From Caballeronia sp. (GTDB lineage Bacteria; Pseudomonadota; Gammaproteobacteria; Burkholderiales; Burkholderiaceae): a stretch of 43,002 bases of DNA. The stretch lies in contig NZ_JAQGMM010000141.1 of the NCBI RefSeq assembly GCF_028292365.1, positions 1 to 43,002 of the forward strand, read 5' to 3'. Below, piece after piece: positions 17,033 to 25,709 of the stretch. Below the pieces are notes generated by a model, which ran no database searches, was not told where the DNA came from, and saw only the letters and a list, made by a program, of their open reading frames with translations. Each line of letters begins with the position of its first letter. Within the stretch, counting starts at the first letter, position 1. The position numbers were made by a program, and so were the translations under genes.

Positions 17033-19768
17033 ATGCGTGTAGTTAAAGAAACGTCCGAGAGCGGGCTGCACCTTTTCCTTGCAACGAAGATCGTTTCGCC
17101 GCGGCCGCCGGTGGACTTGATCATTCGTCCGCGACTCGCCGGTCTGGCTGAGTACGCCTTGAGCAAACGTCTCACCGTGATCAAGGCGCCCGCCGGATTC
17201 GGTAAAACTTCACTGGCAGTCATCTGGCTCGACCAACTGCGCGCGAACGGTGCGAAGGTGGCATGGCTGTCGCTCGATGCAGAGGACGACGATCCGGCGC
17301 GCTTCCTCAATTATCTGGCGCATGCATTGCGACATGCTTGCGGCAATGTAGGCGCCGCCGCGATCAGCCTGACTGCCGATGCCGCATTCGTCCCTCCACA
17401 CGCCATTGTCGCCACACTGATCAACGAGCTTGTTGCACTCGACAATGAAGTCGTCCTGTTTTTGGACGACTATCACCTGATCGGCCTTCCAGCAGTACAC
17501 GACGCGATGTCGTTCTTTATAGAAAAGGCACCGCCACATGTGCATGTGGTCCTCTGCAGTCGCACAGATCCACCGCTGCCGCTCGCGAGACTCAGAGCAG
17601 GGGGCGGCCTGCTGGAAATCGATGCGTCAGCGTTGCGTTTCGACTTCGATGAAACGAGGCGCTTCGTCGAACACGCATTGCCCGGCATGCTGAACGCTTC
17701 CCACATCGAGACGCTATTTGCGAGCACGGAGGGTTGGGCTGCGGCATTGCGCATCTCCCTGTCCGTGCTGTCGCGCGAGGGACACCAACTGGTTCAACGG
17801 CGCAATGCGCCGTCAGGTAAGTCGCGGCCGTTCGCCGCCTATATCGAACACATGTTTGAGCGGCTGTCCGCCGAAATGATCGAGTTCATGCTGCGCACGT
17901 CGATACTCGACCGGTTGAACGCGCCGCTCTGCGAAGCGATAACGGGCCTGCGCACGAGCCAGCGCATGCTAGACGAAATCGCCGAGGGACATATGTTGTT
18001 GCAGGCGCTCGACGGCGACGGGCAATGGTTCCGCTATCACCATCTGATGGGCGAGTACTTGCGCACGAAGCTCGAGGCACAGCACGCCGACGAGGTGGCG
18101 GAACTGCATTGCCGTGCGTGCGAGTGGTACGGCACGCAGGAGTGGTGGACGGAGGCAGTCAAACATGCAATCGCCGCGGGCATCACAGATAACGCGATTT
18201 GCCTGATGGAGCGATGCGCGATGGCGCTAGTCAAGAAAGGCGATCTGCTGACGCTGCTTGCTTTGCAGCGCCGGTTTCCCGCGGGTCTGGCCGCTGCAAA
18301 GGTGAAAGTTACGCTGGCGATCGCTTGGGGAATGGCGCTTGCCATGCATTTCGAAGAGGCGCTCGCGATGCTCGATGCGCTCGAACATGAAATCCCATCC
18401 CACGCTAGCGGCGAACCCAAAGACATCTGGTGGGAATGCCAGGCGATCCGCTCGGTCGTCGCGGGACTGAAGGACGATCCCGAGCGGGCGCTCGCTATCG
18501 CTGAGCCATGCCTTGAGCGACCGTCTGCCGATATTTGGACAACTAATGTGGCATCCAACGTCGCGCGCTTCGGGCATTGGAAGCGCGGCAATCTCGAAGC
18601 GCTTTACGCCACCCCATGGATACCCTATTCAATCGAAGAACGTCAGCGCAACCTGTATTCTTCGGTCTACCGGCTGTGCCTGCTAGGACATGCCGAGATG
18701 CAACAGTTGCACTTTGGGCTTGCCGAACGGTATTTCACGGAATCGATGCAACTGGCGGAACGCCATGCCGGTCCGGATTCGATCCCGGTAGCGCTGTGCG
18801 CGCCGATGCTCGGACAGATCTGGTACGAACAAGGCCGGCTGAACGAGGCTGAAACGCTCGTTGGCCGGTTAATGCCGGTTATTGACGTTGCGGTCTTGCT
18901 CGATAGCGTGTTAATTGCTTATCGCCTCCTCGTCCGAATCGCAATCGCGCGTTCGGATGTGAGCCAGGCATACGGATTACTCGATCGGGCGCAGGCGCTG
19001 GGTACTGCACGTCAATGGGAGCGGATGACTGCCGCTGCCCTTGTCGAACGCATAGGGCTATATCTTGCGGAAGACAGGATGTTCGAGGCCACTGCGTGCC
19101 AGGCGCAACTCGATCAGCTGGCGCGCTCCAATGCCCATCCTTCACGTTCCATCTCTTTCGAAATCGAGAACTATCGTGCGCTCGGAGCGGCCTCTGTTGC
19201 CGCGGCCCAGTACCGGACCGAAGAGGCCATAGCAATGCTGAGCGCCGCGCTGCAGAACGCCGAGCGACGACATGGGGATGTCCTGGCGATACGTTTGCGA
19301 ACCTTGCTTGCGCTAGTCTGGCTGGCAGCGAACGAACGCACGCGTGCGATCGAGGTCTTTCTCGACGTCCTGAAGGTCGCCGCGCCCGCAGGCGTGTACC
19401 AATCCATTCTCGAGGTAGGTCCGGACATTGGATCGTTGCTGCAGGCCGTTTGCGAAGACGCGCAGCACACGGCGCAAACGAACGGACTGATCCCCTACGC
19501 TAATCATCTGCTCGATGGCTGGCGGATGCTTTATCAGCCCGGCGGCAACCGTCCGCGCGACACTGAGCGCGGATCGCTTAGCTCAAGGGAGCGCGAAATT
19601 GTCGACTTGATTGCCCGAGGACAGTCAAACAAGGCAATCGCGAATACGCTTGGGATTGGCGCTGAAACCGTCAAGTCCCATGTAAAGAGCATCTTCATGA
19701 AACTAGGCGTCGATAAGCGAGCTCAAGCCGTTGCACGTGCGCGGGACCTCGGTCTTGTGGGTCCATAA
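17033..19768 (+). CDS. MalT-type LuxR-family ATP-dependent transcriptional regulator
   Basis: A 911-residue STAND-type regulator like MalT and AlkS. Near the N-terminus is the Walker A loop APAGFGKTS (residues 52-60), then a Walker B-like VVLFLDDYHLI at about 144-154 and the sensor segment VHVVLCSRTDPPLPLARLR. The middle (about 350-800) is a helical TPR-like region that would bind an inducer. The C-terminus is a LuxR helix-turn-helix (LSSREREIVDLIARGQSNKA, GAETVKSHVKSIFMKLGV). Such proteins oligomerise with ATP and ligand to activate carbon-source operons. The inducer is unknown. It is divergent from the 476-residue kinase and followed by the second copy of the palindrome segment. The ribosome binding site is weak. 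Confidence 0.9.
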   Translation: MRVVKETSESGLHLFLATKIVSPRPPVDLIIRPRLAGLAEYALSKRLTVIKAPAGFGKTSLAVIWLDQLRANGAKVAWLSLDAEDDDPARFLNYLAHALRHACGNVGAAAISLTADAAFVPPHAIVATLINELVALDNEVVLFLDDYHLIGLPAVHDAMSFFIEKAPPHVHVVLCSRTDPPLPLARLRAGGGLLEIDASALRFDFDETRRFVEHALPGMLNASHIETLFASTEGWAAALRISLSVLSREGHQLVQRRNAPSGKSRPFAAYIEHMFERLSAEMIEFMLRTSILDRLNAPLCEAITGLRTSQRMLDEIAEGHMLLQALDGDGQWFRYHHLMGEYLRTKLEAQHADEVAELHCRACEWYGTQEWWTEAVKHAIAAGITDNAICLMERCAMALVKKGDLLTLLALQRRFPAGLAAAKVKVTLAIAWGMALAMHFEEALAMLDALEHEIPSHASGEPKDIWWECQAIRSVVAGLKDDPERALAIAEPCLERPSADIWTTNVASNVARFGHWKRGNLEALYATPWIPYSIEERQRNLYSSVYRLCLLGHAEMQQLHFGLAERYFTESMQLAERHAGPDSIPVALCAPMLGQIWYEQGRLNEAETLVGRLMPVIDVAVLLDSVLIAYRLLVRIAIARSDVSQAYGLLDRAQALGTARQWERMTAAALVERIGLYLAEDRMFEATACQAQLDQLARSNAHPSRSISFEIENYRALGAASVAAAQYRTEEAIAMLSAALQNAERRHGDVLAIRLRTLLALVWLAANERTRAIEVFLDVLKVAAPAGVYQSILEVGPDIGSLLQAVCEDAQHTAQTNGLIPYANHLLDGWRMLYQPGGNRPRDTERGSLSSREREIVDLIARGQSNKAIANTLGIGAETVKSHVKSIFMKLGVDKRAQAVARARDLGLVGP

Positions 19769-19785
19769 AGACGACGTTGCCGATC

Positions 19786-19886
19786 GTGCCGACGGGAAAT
19801 TATAGCCATCGGGATCGTCACCTGGAAGCAGGGGCAGCATTACATGAATATGTAATGGCATCACCGGATGTGAAGTTGCAAGCTTG
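19786..19886. promoter_or_regulatory. Regulatory segment, copy 2: perfect palindrome before the seven-PAS kinase
   Basis: Same orientation and order of elements as copy 1 at 15006-15115: ATTATAGCCATCGG, then GGAAGC, then the palindrome, then GAAGTTG...GCTTG. Here the 20-mer CATTACATGAATATGTAATG (19838-19857) has perfect 8-bp arms. TATAAT is again on the minus strand (19799-19804), now 33 bp from the palindrome instead of 42, about one helical turn less. That promoter would point back into the MalT-type gene; the seven-PAS kinase lies on the other side, so the segment may act in both directions. Confidence 0.65.
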
Positions 19887-20133
19887 TCCTCGCATGTTCA
19901 TCGGCTCTACCGAAGATCGCTGATACGGCGCGCTCGGACAGGCACGACAACCATCAGCCCGACTATGCGTGTCATGGCGGTGTGCGCGACCAGAACCCGT
20001 CACTACTACACAGAATAACCGGCGACGCGCCCCACTCAAGTTGTAAGCAAGGCACCCTGGCGCCCGAAAAAAACCATTGGCGTGAGGCCGCAGAATAGTG
20101 CTATCCAACGCGCCGACGAACTCCGAGGTTGAC

Positions 20134-23100
20134 ATGCTTACTATGTTGATACCACGCTCGTCGCGGGCTGCCGCACTCAGCGTCGCCATAGCCGGTGCGT
20201 CAGGAGTGGCAGGGTTGCTCGAACCTGTTACGGGTTGCCTCAGCCTCATTTTGGTTGTCCTGTTCGCGCATTTTCTCGGCCGCAGCTTCGGGCGTCTCGC
20301 CGTGGGTTTCGCCTCGCTTGGGATCGTCGGAGCAATGTTCGCTTCCAGTCACCCTCCTCCAGCCTCCGACTCTGTCAGCCGTTGCGCTACCGCGATCGTC
20401 ACCATCGCCGCAGCATGGCTTTGTGCGGAGCTGGTTTCCCGACGCCCCCGGCAGCCGGGCTCAACAACCCGACTCAAGGATGACCCGCTCGACCTGCCGA
20501 TTGATCAGCTCAGCCGGAATATCTGGTCTCGATCCGGAGATGGCGAACTTGAATACGTCAGCCAATCGATCCTGGACTATTCGGGGCGAACGTTTGAAGA
20601 ACTGCGCTGGCTTCATACGCTTACGCATCCGGACGACGCAGGGATCCCGGCGCAAGCATTTCAACGCGCAAAAGAAACGGGAGAAGCCCAGGAATTTCAG
20701 TGCCGCTACAGGTCAAGGGCCGGGACCTACGAGTGGTTTGCGGCAATGCTTCACACACAACGTGACCGGCACAACAAAGTCTCCCGCGTGTACGGTATGC
20801 ACTGGAACATCAACCAACAAAAAAATGAGGAAGAGCGACTCCGCGAACAAAACCACACGCTTCACAGCATCAGCAATCTTTTTCCCGGCCACGCATGGAC
20901 CGCGCTACCCGATGGCTCCGTTGAATACCTAAGTCCTGGCCTATGCGAATACACAGGCATGAAAGAAGTGCATAGCTACGACACTTTCCGGGCTGCAATC
21001 CACCCGGATGACAGCCAGGCAAATGACCGGTATTGGGACGCACTCGGGGCCGGCAACGAGCAGGGAGAGCTTGAGTTCCGACTCAGGCGGTCGGACGGCA
21101 TCTACCGATGGTTCCTCTGCCGCGTCAAAGCCATCAGAAGCGACGGTGGCCGGCTCCTGCGATGGGTCGTTGTGAGCTGGGACATACACGACCGGAAGAC
21201 CGCGGAATCTCTTCTTCGAACCGAAGAGGAAACCTGTCGGCGAATCGTGGATAGCGTGCCGGCATGCGTCTGTGTTGGCAGACCCACCGGCGAGCTTGTC
21301 TACGTGAATAAAGTGGGCGTAGCCGCGCTGGGAAGACCGCTGGAGGAAATAGTCGGAGACGGATGGATGACTTCCATTCACCCCGATGATGTACAGGCCG
21401 CGCGGCAACAATGGAAAACGCGCATTGCCGCGTGTGAACCGGTCGACCTTGCCGTGAGGATGTTGCAGCACGATGGCGTATACCGCTGGCAGCGTCTACT
21501 AGCCCGGCCAGCGCGCGCCACGAACGGGGACCTCATCAACTGGTACCTCGTCGGAATAGAAATCGAAGAAACCATCAAGGCTCAACAGGCTCTAGCGGCA
21601 AGTGAGAGAGAAGCCAAGGAGCTGCTTGACCGGTCACCGGGCCGCTTCGCTACCCGGACAGAGCAAGATTTCGACTACATCAATCAGGAGATTCTTGAGG
21701 AAGCGGGAACCACACTTGAGGGCATACAAAATCTCGGCTATCTGACTTTCATTCACCCCGATGACCGCGACAGGGTCAAGGAGGGTCATCTTCGCTCTGT
21801 TCAGGAAAAGTGCGCGCACGATACGACCTACCGATGGGCAGACTGCGACGGTAATTATCGATGGCGTCACTCGCGCTCCGTTCCTTATTTCAACGAAGAC
21901 GGAAGTGTCTACAAGTGGTATTCGGTGACTATCGACATTGATGATCTTTACAAATCCAAAGAGGTCATCCGTGAACGTAAAGTTCAACTGAATTGGCTGA
22001 CAGAGAATGTTCCGAGCCTGCTCTGGCGTACGGACGCCCGTGGCCGCCTGGAATATGTAAACAAGCGTGCTGAAGACTACACGGGACTACGGCTCGGTGA
22101 TCTGATCGCGAGCGGCTGGCTCCGCCTGGTGCACCCAGATGACGCTGCGTCAACATTTAAAGCCTGGCAAGATTGCCTCGATGGCGGGAGACCTTACGAC
22201 TCGGTCCATCGGTTTCGCGCGGCCGACAACACGTATCGCTGGTTTCAATGCAAAGGGTCTCCCGTGCGGGATGCCCACGGTGAGATTGTGAATCGGTATG
22301 GTCTTTCGACGGATATCCACGAGCGCCAGTTAGTGCAGGAGACCCTTCGCAAGGAAGAGCTTAGTTTGCGAAGGCTCGTCGATGCATTGCCCGCGATGAT
22401 CTGGAGAGCCACACCGCAAGGACATGTCGACAGATGGAATCTGCAGATGCTGACGTTCATGGGACAGAGCGAGGAGGAATTCGACAAGGAAATGTTACTT
22501 CGCCGCATCCCGGAAGCTGACCGTCCCCGTGTCCGTTCGCGTTGGAAGCGAGCTGTCCAGGAAGGTGTGTCCTATCAGGACACGTACCAGGTTACTGGCG
22601 CCGATGGGAAACCGCACTGGTATCTCGCGCGTGGCGAGCCGTTTCGCGACGAAAGCGGACAGATCCTGCACTGGTACAGCGTGTGTACCGACATCAACGA
22701 TCTGAAGCAGATGGAAGCAGTACTCGAGCAGCGGGAGTATCAGCTGCGTGAGTTTATCGAGACCATTCCGGGCATGCTCTGGTGCAATGACCCACAAGGC
22801 AAACCCACTTACATCAATCGAAAAACTTTCGAATTCCTTGGCCTGAGTGCTTCGCAGCTCGTGGACCGTGGCTATGAGAAAACCATTCATCCTGACGACC
22901 TGGACTGCCTGCTTCAGGCGTGGACACACGCGATCGAAACTGGCGAACCGTACTACCACGTTGCCCGGCTTCGCCGGAAAGACGGGATTTACCGGTGGTA
23001 CCAGCACACCGCTGAAGCAATGAAAGACTCAGACGGCAACATTGTTCAATGGTATGGACTCAGTCTTGATATCGACGAACGCAAGCGTGCGGAGGACCGG

Positions 23101-23814
23101 CTCAGACAGACGCAGGCTGAACTCGCTCGGGCAACCCAGATTGCCACGGTTGCAGAACTCTCGGCGTCCATCGCACACGAACTCAATCAGCCTCTCACGT
23201 CCGTTATAGCTAATGCGCAGGCGTGCAAACGGTGGCTCGCAGCGTCTCCGCCCAACTTGATGGAAGCCAGGGCTTCCGTGGAGAGCGTGGTTCGGGATGC
23301 CCGTTCCGCTGACGAAACGATGCAATGCATTCGCGCACTGTTCAGGCGACAAACTTTCCAGAGGAGGGAATGGAATGTGAAGGACATGGTTCTCGAATCC
23401 GTCAGACTGCTACAGGAAGACGAAACCAGGCGCACCGCCGACATTGAGTTCGACTTGCCCGATGGTCTGCCTCCGGTGTTCGTCGACCAGATACAGATTC
23501 AGCAGGTCCTTCTCAACCTTGTTTCGAACGGGATAGAGGCCACGGAAAACTCAGGACGGACACCTAAGATTCTTATTAGCGCGAGCTCTATAGACGAGCG
23601 ATCCGTGCTGCTCGAGGTTATCGACAACGGTTCGGGCATTGTTGGTGGAGACAGCATATTCGACGCATTCGTCACGACCAAGAGCAAGGGAATGGGCATC
23701 GGGCTTGCGGTGTCCCGCTCTGTTATTGAAGCTCACGAGGGTCGGCTTGCCGCCGCCAACAACGAAGGTTACGGAGCAACCTTCAGCGTTGTCCTACCCG
23801 TCTTACCTGTCTAG
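20134..23814 (+). CDS. Histidine kinase with seven PAS domains
   Basis: About 1226 residues from the ATG at 20134 (GAGG 5 nt upstream; a GTG at 20098 is an alternative). The first 100 residues hold about three hydrophobic helices, so it is membrane-anchored. Seven PAS_3-type repeats follow, each with a Y(V/I/L)(N/S)-type strand; six end in a HPDD turn and the sixth has IPEAD instead. Each repeat ends with a YRW..(C) and WY.(V/L) segment. The kinase core has His1015 (SIAHELNQPLTSV), the N box NLVSNGIEATE, G1 VIDNGSGI and G2 GMGIGLAVSRS. It has no receiver. It likely phosphorylates the FixJ-type regulator and/or the lone receiver; its upstream region shares their palindrome. PAS ligands cannot be told from sequence. 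Confidence 0.9.
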   Translation: MLTMLIPRSSRAAALSVAIAGASGVAGLLEPVTGCLSLILVVLFAHFLGRSFGRLAVGFASLGIVGAMFASSHPPPASDSVSRCATAIVTIAAAWLCAELVSRRPRQPGSTTRLKDDPLDLPIDQLSRNIWSRSGDGELEYVSQSILDYSGRTFEELRWLHTLTHPDDAGIPAQAFQRAKETGEAQEFQCRYRSRAGTYEWFAAMLHTQRDRHNKVSRVYGMHWNINQQKNEEERLREQNHTLHSISNLFPGHAWTALPDGSVEYLSPGLCEYTGMKEVHSYDTFRAAIHPDDSQANDRYWDALGAGNEQGELEFRLRRSDGIYRWFLCRVKAIRSDGGRLLRWVVVSWDIHDRKTAESLLRTEEETCRRIVDSVPACVCVGRPTGELVYVNKVGVAALGRPLEEIVGDGWMTSIHPDDVQAARQQWKTRIAACEPVDLAVRMLQHDGVYRWQRLLARPARATNGDLINWYLVGIEIEETIKAQQALAASEREAKELLDRSPGRFATRTEQDFDYINQEILEEAGTTLEGIQNLGYLTFIHPDDRDRVKEGHLRSVQEKCAHDTTYRWADCDGNYRWRHSRSVPYFNEDGSVYKWYSVTIDIDDLYKSKEVIRERKVQLNWLTENVPSLLWRTDARGRLEYVNKRAEDYTGLRLGDLIASGWLRLVHPDDAASTFKAWQDCLDGGRPYDSVHRFRAADNTYRWFQCKGSPVRDAHGEIVNRYGLSTDIHERQLVQETLRKEELSLRRLVDALPAMIWRATPQGHVDRWNLQMLTFMGQSEEEFDKEMLLRRIPEADRPRVRSRWKRAVQEGVSYQDTYQVTGADGKPHWYLARGEPFRDESGQILHWYSVCTDINDLKQMEAVLEQREYQLREFIETIPGMLWCNDPQGKPTYINRKTFEFLGLSASQLVDRGYEKTIHPDDLDCLLQAWTHAIETGEPYYHVARLRRKDGIYRWYQHTAEAMKDSDGNIVQWYGLSLDIDERKRAEDRLRQTQAELARATQIATVAELSASIAHELNQPLTSVIANAQACKRWLAASPPNLMEARASVESVVRDARSADETMQCIRALFRRQTFQRREWNVKDMVLESVRLLQEDETRRTADIEFDLPDGLPPVFVDQIQIQQVLLNLVSNGIEATENSGRTPKILISASSIDERSVLLEVIDNGSGIVGGDSIFDAFVTTKSKGMGIGLAVSRSVIEAHEGRLAAANNEGYGATFSVVLPVLPV

Positions 23815-23861
23815 GTTTCCCAACAGGAGGCGGGAGCCAGGCGATTTTCGCCGGTGTCGAA

Positions 23862-24164
23862 TCATGCCTTCACACGTAGAGCGGCGTTCGCCGCGACCAA
23901 TAGACCCGCGTCATGCTCGCGAAGCGTTGCCTCTACCTCATCGAATGCCTCTTTCAGCTCGCGGCGCCCCGACTTCGTCGAGTTTCCGCTACCGCGGATG
24001 ACTTCGGCCTCGTTCTTCAGTCGCTTCACGAGCTTCGTCGCGCACCGGCTGTCAAGGACCGCGTTTTGAACAAAGCCGTTGATCTGGCCTATCAGCGCGG
24101 ACAGCGTCGGTTCGGTCGATTGATTCAGACGCTCGTCCGCGTCAAGAAGCGGTCGCTCTTTCAT
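23862..24164 (-). CDS. Small hypothetical protein (100 aa)
   Basis: A 100-residue protein, start at 24164 (MKERPLLDADERLNQSTEP) with GGAG 7 nt upstream; the longer open frame to 24314 has no ribosome binding site. It is soluble and mostly helical, rich in charged residues (LVKRLKNEAEVIRGSG, ELKEAFDEVEATLREHD), ending in a small Ala-rich tail. I do not recognise the family. It converges with the seven-PAS kinase gene (stop-to-stop 47 bp). A palindrome of the FixJ-associated type lies 173 bp upstream, so it may belong to that regulon. Confidence 0.65.
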   Translation of the reverse strand: MKERPLLDADERLNQSTEPTLSALIGQINGFVQNAVLDSRCATKLVKRLKNEAEVIRGSGNSTKSGRRELKEAFDEVEATLREHDAGLLVAANAALRVKA

Positions 24165-24667
24165 CTTGATTCTCCGGTTAGCACCACTTGACCACCACCA
24201 CGCATTCGATTGCCCACCATGCCACACACGCCAAACGGCATCTTCGGAGGCGACGATGCGAGTCTTTGTGTCAGCTATTTTTGCGCTTTGATCAGGCGTT
24301 GGCAGAACCAACATATATCGTTGTGCCCGGCCGAGACATTACATGTTTATGTAGTCGCCAAGGCGCCCGTTCTCAATGATCAACAAGCGTCGAGCGCCAA
24401 TAGCCTGGCTGGATTGATTCCAGATTCATGTAGTAGTCGTCCGTCGCTCCACCCATTATCATCAAATAATATGCACTCTTAACCGTCAAAATATAATCAC
24501 CACGTGCCGATAGTGCTGATCTCTTCACCCTGGTGGAAGTCTCCTTGCTCTTTGCCGCACCCCTACAACGATCGCGGTTGGGGTCCACTCGTTTTCAGTG
24601 CATAGGGGCGCCAACGGGGATCTCATGATCTCGCAGCACACGGTCAGACAACCAGAGGTGTAAAGAC
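24165..24667. other. Divergent non-coding region between two small genes
   Basis: About 500 bp between the 24164 leftward gene and the RRM-like gene. It contains the operator candidate at 24337-24356 and an AT-rich patch around 24450-24500. No convincing gene was seen. Confidence 0.4.
24337..24356. promoter_or_regulatory. Third CATTACAT-type palindrome
   Basis: CATTACATGTTTATGTAGTC: the left arm is identical to the perfect site at 19838, and the right arm (ATGTAGTC) differs at two positions from ATGTAATG. It lies between the divergent 24164 and 24668 genes and could control either. Confidence 0.5.
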
Positions 24668-24922
24668 ATGAAACTATGGATCAGTAATCTGCCGCCGAAC
24701 AAGAGCGACGAAGACGTCCGTGCATTTGTGCGGAAATATACGCAGGTTGAAATCGACGCAATGACCCGCATTGACGGCGATGGCTCACGCCCTGGTGTGC
24801 TGATTGATATCGATGGAGCCACTCAATTGATGCTATTGGCCATGCAACAGCGATTACACCAGCTGTATTGGGATCAACATGAGCTCGCCGTTCACATCAT
24901 GTCCTTCTCGGACCAAGGCTAA
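24668..24922 (+). CDS. Small RRM-like RNA-binding protein
   Basis: An 84-residue protein whose order of strands and helices fits an RNA recognition motif: KLWISNLPPNKSDEDVRAFV (strand 1, helix 1), then a strand with TRIDGDGSRPGVLIDID (RNP-1-like region), helix 2 (TQLMLLAMQQRLHQLYW) and a last strand (LAVHIMSF). RNP-1 aromatic residues are not well kept, so RNA binding is inferred from fold only. GAGG lies 9 nt before the ATG. Its neighbours suggest a regulatory or stress role, but nothing specific can be said. Confidence 0.65.
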   Translation: MKLWISNLPPNKSDEDVRAFVRKYTQVEIDAMTRIDGDGSRPGVLIDIDGATQLMLLAMQQRLHQLYWDQHELAVHIMSFSDQG

Positions 24923-25022
24923 GCGCCGGGCAAAACGCGGCCTTCGTGCAACATCGCCGCGAAAGCCGGCATGGCATGCCTTGACGGGTTCGAATTGAAC
25001 GGCATTTTTAAAGGAAAACACG

Positions 25023-25151
25023 ATGCTTATCTTGAAGATCACGCTGGCAACAACGCTGACCGTGGCCGGTCCGCCTCTCCTCGCGGCGGTGTGTTTGTGG
25101 AGCATCGGTGCGATTGGACGCATGGCGAAGGCCGTCAGGCAAACCTTTTGA
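25023..25151 (+). CDS. Small single-span membrane protein (42 aa)
   Basis: ATG at 25023 with AGGA 7 nt upstream (AAAGGAAAACACG), ending in TGA at 25149-25151. The 42 codons encode a short basic start, a hydrophobic helix (ITLATTLTVAGPPLLAAVCL) and a basic tail (RMAKAVRQTF), the composition expected of an inner-membrane micropeptide. It follows the RRM-like gene by 100 bp. Alternative frames over the same DNA look less protein-like. No family was recognised. Confidence 0.5.
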   Translation: MLILKITLATTLTVAGPPLLAAVCLWSIGAIGRMAKAVRQTF

Positions 25152-25607
25152 CAAGCGTCGCGTTGCGCAACGTTCACGGAAGCGCTCATCGAATTGGTTC
25201 TCACGATCGCCCTCACAGTCATGCGCCGTCTGCCTAATTGCCCGTATATTAATTAACTAGTAATACATCACAGCGGTGTCAGACCAGGTGGGCTGCCGGT
25301 GATATTCAGCGAAGACGCCACCGTGATACCGCCCCGATGGCACAACATAAACATGTAATAACGGTGTCGAACCCGGCTTGCTACCATTGGTCCGTCGAAG
25401 ATCAATGCACGTCTCACATGGCCCCGTCCGATGTCAATATCTCGTTGGCTCGTAACGGAGAAAAGTGCGCGTGGATTCCAGTCAACCACGAGGGTAATCC
25501 GGGCAAACACTAAAAGGGCAATCGCGAGCGACAGGACCACTGAGGTTGCTTCAATCGAGAACCTTTCCGCTCAAAACCAGCATGTTCAGCAGCCAGAGAG
25601 AGACAAC
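25152..25607. other. Leader region of the YWTD-dehydrogenase-CoA-transferase operon
   Basis: About 450 bp. It contains the operator candidate at 25341-25360 and an AT-rich dyad ATTAATTAACTAGTAAT near 25247. Open frames here (for example from 25431) lack a ribosome binding site and look non-coding. Confidence 0.4.
25341..25360. promoter_or_regulatory. Fourth palindrome of the CATTACAT type
   Basis: Read on the minus strand it is TATTACATGTTTATGTTGTG, sharing the 14-base core ATTACATGTTTATG with the site at 24337. It lies about 250 bp before the first start codon of the 25608-29171 operon, which makes that operon a candidate regulon member. Confidence 0.45.
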
Positions 25608-25709
25608 ATGACCTCCACCATCAACCCTATCGTCAATCACACGCTCCGGACGAACGGCATTCGCCAGCATTATCCCGATTGGGGTAGCGGCCCAAAGGAC
25701 GCACCATGA
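25608..25709 (+). pseudogene. N-terminal stub of an alpha/beta hydrolase
   Basis: 33 codons whose product begins MTSTINPIVNHTLRTNGIRQ and continues HYPDWGSGP, matching the first strands of haloalkane/epoxide hydrolase-like proteins (NGI..HY.DWGSGP then normally a strand and HG). It stops at KDAP without the catalytic domain. Its stop overlaps the next start as ATGA (25706-25709), so translation of the stub could be coupled to the YWTD gene. It is either decay by deletion or a leader reused for coupling. Confidence 0.6.
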
